From Salinibacterium amurskyense (GTDB lineage Bacteria > Actinomycetota > Actinomycetes > Actinomycetales > Microbacteriaceae), in NCBI RefSeq assembly GCF_002797685.1, contig NZ_PGFH01000001.1, forward strand, positions 1,736,001 through 1,800,000: a stretch of DNA of 64,000 nucleotides. The letters run 5' to 3'. The translations under genes and the position numbers were made by a program. Under the pieces are notes generated by a model. The model saw only the letters and a program-made list of their open reading frames with translations. It was not told the DNA's origin and searched no databases. Positions 62,938 to 64,000 of this stretch are shown in pieces. Each line of letters opens with the position of its first letter. Position 1 is the first letter of the stretch.

Positions 62938-63816
62938 TCAGCCTTCGAGCGAGCGCGATTCGGCAGGAACTTCGTCGAGCGCCTGCGCCCGGGCCTGTGA
63001 GCGCCGCGACACGAGCCAGACCACACCGGCGACTGCCGCGGAGAGTGCGACTGCTGCGCCCAGGAAGAGGGCGTTATCGATGCTCGAGCCGGTCGTTGCC
63101 GCCCACGACTCAGCGCGGTACTGGAAGGTGATCGGGATGACTCCCCCCAATGACGCGGTGCCGTCGCTCACCAGCAAAAGGATGCCGATTCCGATAGTCA
63201 GCGCGCCAGACACGATCATCGTCCACGAGTTTGACCACCCACGGATAGTGAGCGTCCGTGGCCGCAGCCAGCGACGCCCCCGCGCACCGAGCCGCTTCCA
63301 AACAGCAGCCAGAACGAGCAACGGCACCGTCAGCCCGAGCGCATAGAGCGTGAGCATGATGGCACCGTAGACCGCGTTTCCGCTGAGCGCCGCGACGGCG
63401 AGCACGGAGCCGAGGATCGGGCCCGCGCAGACGCCAGCGACGGCATAAACCATGCCGAGTGCGAAGACCGAGACGGCAGAGGTGCGGTCGGTTGCAGCAT
63501 CCGCACTCTCCGTTCTGGTCAGGCCGGGAACCGGAATGGCGAACAGCTGAACAGCACCCGCGGCGATGACGAGGACGGCAGCCCCGACAATCAGCGCGCC
63601 GCGGTTTTCGTTCACGAGGGAGCCCAGCGTTGCCGAAAAGACTCCCAGAGGAATGAGCGTCGTGATGAGGCCGCCAAAGAAAAGCACCGTCCGCGCAAAT
63701 AGAGCCGAAGCAGAACCAAAAGCGTAGGCAAAGAACGCCGGCAATAGCATCACCGAACACGGACTCAAGAGAGCGAAAAGCCCGCCGATAAAGGCCCCGG
63801 CGTAACCAATATCCAC
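62938..63816 (-). CDS. ccdA: CcdA/DsbD-type cytochrome c biogenesis protein
   Basis: A 292-residue membrane protein with six or seven helices. The motif ALLSPCSVMLLPAFFAYAFG near residue 16 and AVAGVCAGPILGSVLAVAAL near residue 135 carry the two membrane cysteines that relay electrons across the membrane. CcdA passes reducing power to outer thioredoxin-like partners for heme c attachment or disulfide repair. The only c-type cytochrome seen here is QcrC. The start is GTG, 2 bases after the stop of a DsbA-like gene, so the two are coupled. The C-terminal region is basic. Confidence 0.88.
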   Translation of the reverse strand: MDIGYAGAFIGGLFALLSPCSVMLLPAFFAYAFGSASALFARTVLFFGGLITTLIPLGVFSATLGSLVNENRGALIVGAAVLVIAAGAVQLFAIPVPGLTRTESADAATDRTSAVSVFALGMVYAVAGVCAGPILGSVLAVAALSGNAVYGAIMLTLYALGLTVPLLVLAAVWKRLGARGRRWLRPRTLTIRGWSNSWTMIVSGALTIGIGILLLVSDGTASLGGVIPITFQYRAESWAATTGSSIDNALFLGAAVALSAAVAGVVWLVSRRSQARAQALDEVPAESRSLEG

Positions 63817-63818
63817 TG

Positions 63819-64000
63819 TTACTGGGCTGCCAGTCTCAACTGCTCGTCGATGACATCCTGGAACACCTGAAGCGGCTGGGCGCCGGCAATGGCGACATCA
63901 TTGATCACGATAGACGGGACGCTCGTTACACCGATTTGTTGAGCCTCCTGCGCGTTGATCTGCACCCGCTGCACTAGTGCGGGGTTCGCAAGGTCTGCCT
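63819..64000 (-). CDS. DsbA-family thiol oxidoreductase, C-terminal end
   Basis: The last 60 codons of a gene whose start lies beyond the window. The visible C-terminal part reads QRVQINAQEAQQIGVTSVPS (cis-proline motif) followed by IVINDVAIAGAQPLQVFQD, as in DsbA-type thioredoxin-fold proteins. The CxxC motif would be outside the window. It directly precedes ccdA by 2 bases. The two together suggest an exported thiol-disulfide pair, perhaps for copper or heme c assembly. The subclass is uncertain from so little sequence. Confidence 0.75.
   Translation of the reverse strand, partial: ADLANPALVQRVQINAQEAQQIGVTSVPSIVINDVAIAGAQPLQVFQDVIDEQLRLAAQ

Noticed and set aside
1-64000. tRNA, rRNA, tmRNA, RNase P RNA, riboswitches, prophage or insertion sequences
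   Set aside because: I looked through the intergenic spaces and saw no cloverleaf, conserved RNA core, integrase, transposase or terminal repeats. A covariance-model search would be needed to exclude small RNAs.

Overview
The window is a contiguous stretch of a high-GC actinobacterial chromosome. The protein content points to Micrococcales, most likely Microbacteriaceae: a Wag31-type DivIVA, SepF and YggT behind ftsZ, an actinobacterial qcrCAB/ctaCDEF respiratory supercomplex, class II DAHP synthase, and a GarA-FtsR-MerR cluster. Gene order matches the mycobacterial trpD-ctaE-qcrCAB-ctaF/ctaC-erpA block and the dcw-to-fadD15 block, so most calls rest on both sequence and synteny. The family assignment is an inference; no rRNA or tRNA gene was found to test it.

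Layout. 1-3.8 kb: the 3' part of a UvrA-like ABC protein, then small envelope or exported proteins (DUF805, a YHYH-type lipoprotein, a DUF305 lipoprotein, a SEC-C/YchJ protein). 3.8-6.4 kb: glpK and trpD, convergent. 6.5-15 kb: aerobic respiration, with ctaE-qcrC-qcrA-qcrB on + and ctaC-ctaD-ctaF-GNAT on -, converging on a 960-bp region without a convincing gene. 15-25.7 kb: erpA, an M20 peptidase, DUF3043, pyrD, nrdR, hisD, a flavin reductase, dnaE and an RluD-type pseudouridine synthase. 25.8-42.6 kb: the division and cell-wall (dcw) cluster, all on -: mraZ-rsmH-ftsL-ftsI-murF-mraY-murD-ftsW-murG-murC-ftsQ-ftsZ-yggS-sepF-yggT-divIVA. It has no murE between ftsI and murF. 42.8-53.5 kb: DUF3040, idsA, an Rv2175c-like DNA-binding protein, a three-LysM protein, a PASTA kinase (PknL-like), aroG, plsC, fadD and def. 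53.5-62 kb: two ParA-type ATPases flanking pyruvate carboxylase, two MerR regulators, a GarA-like FHA protein and pgsA. 62-64 kb: a HEAT-like protein, an Hsp15-type S4 protein, CcdA and the end of a DsbA-like oxidoreductase.

How it fits together. The respiratory genes build a cytochrome bcc-aa3 chain; CcdA and the DsbA-like protein are plausible heme c and thiol maturation partners, and ErpA an Fe-S carrier. The dcw cluster makes lipid II and the divisome, and DivIVA directs polar growth. FtsR (60.2 kb) is a candidate regulator of ftsZ (29.5 kb), where I see a dyad. The PASTA kinase could sense wall fragments and phosphorylate the Rv2175c-like protein and GarA.

The window is mostly core housekeeping DNA. 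I see no prophage, insertion sequence, CRISPR array, defence island or biosynthetic cluster. The observations most worth following are: the missing murE (and lspA and pgeF) in otherwise conserved gene orders; a LysM/lysozyme-like gene placed between the Rv2175c-like gene and the kinase; DnaA-box-like and MraZ-box-like sites upstream of mraZ; a dyad at ftsZ; a repeated leaderless promoter pattern (TANNNT 6-7 nt before the start codon); the His/Met-rich exported YHYH-DUF305 pair; and the repeat- and hairpin-bearing 960-bp region.
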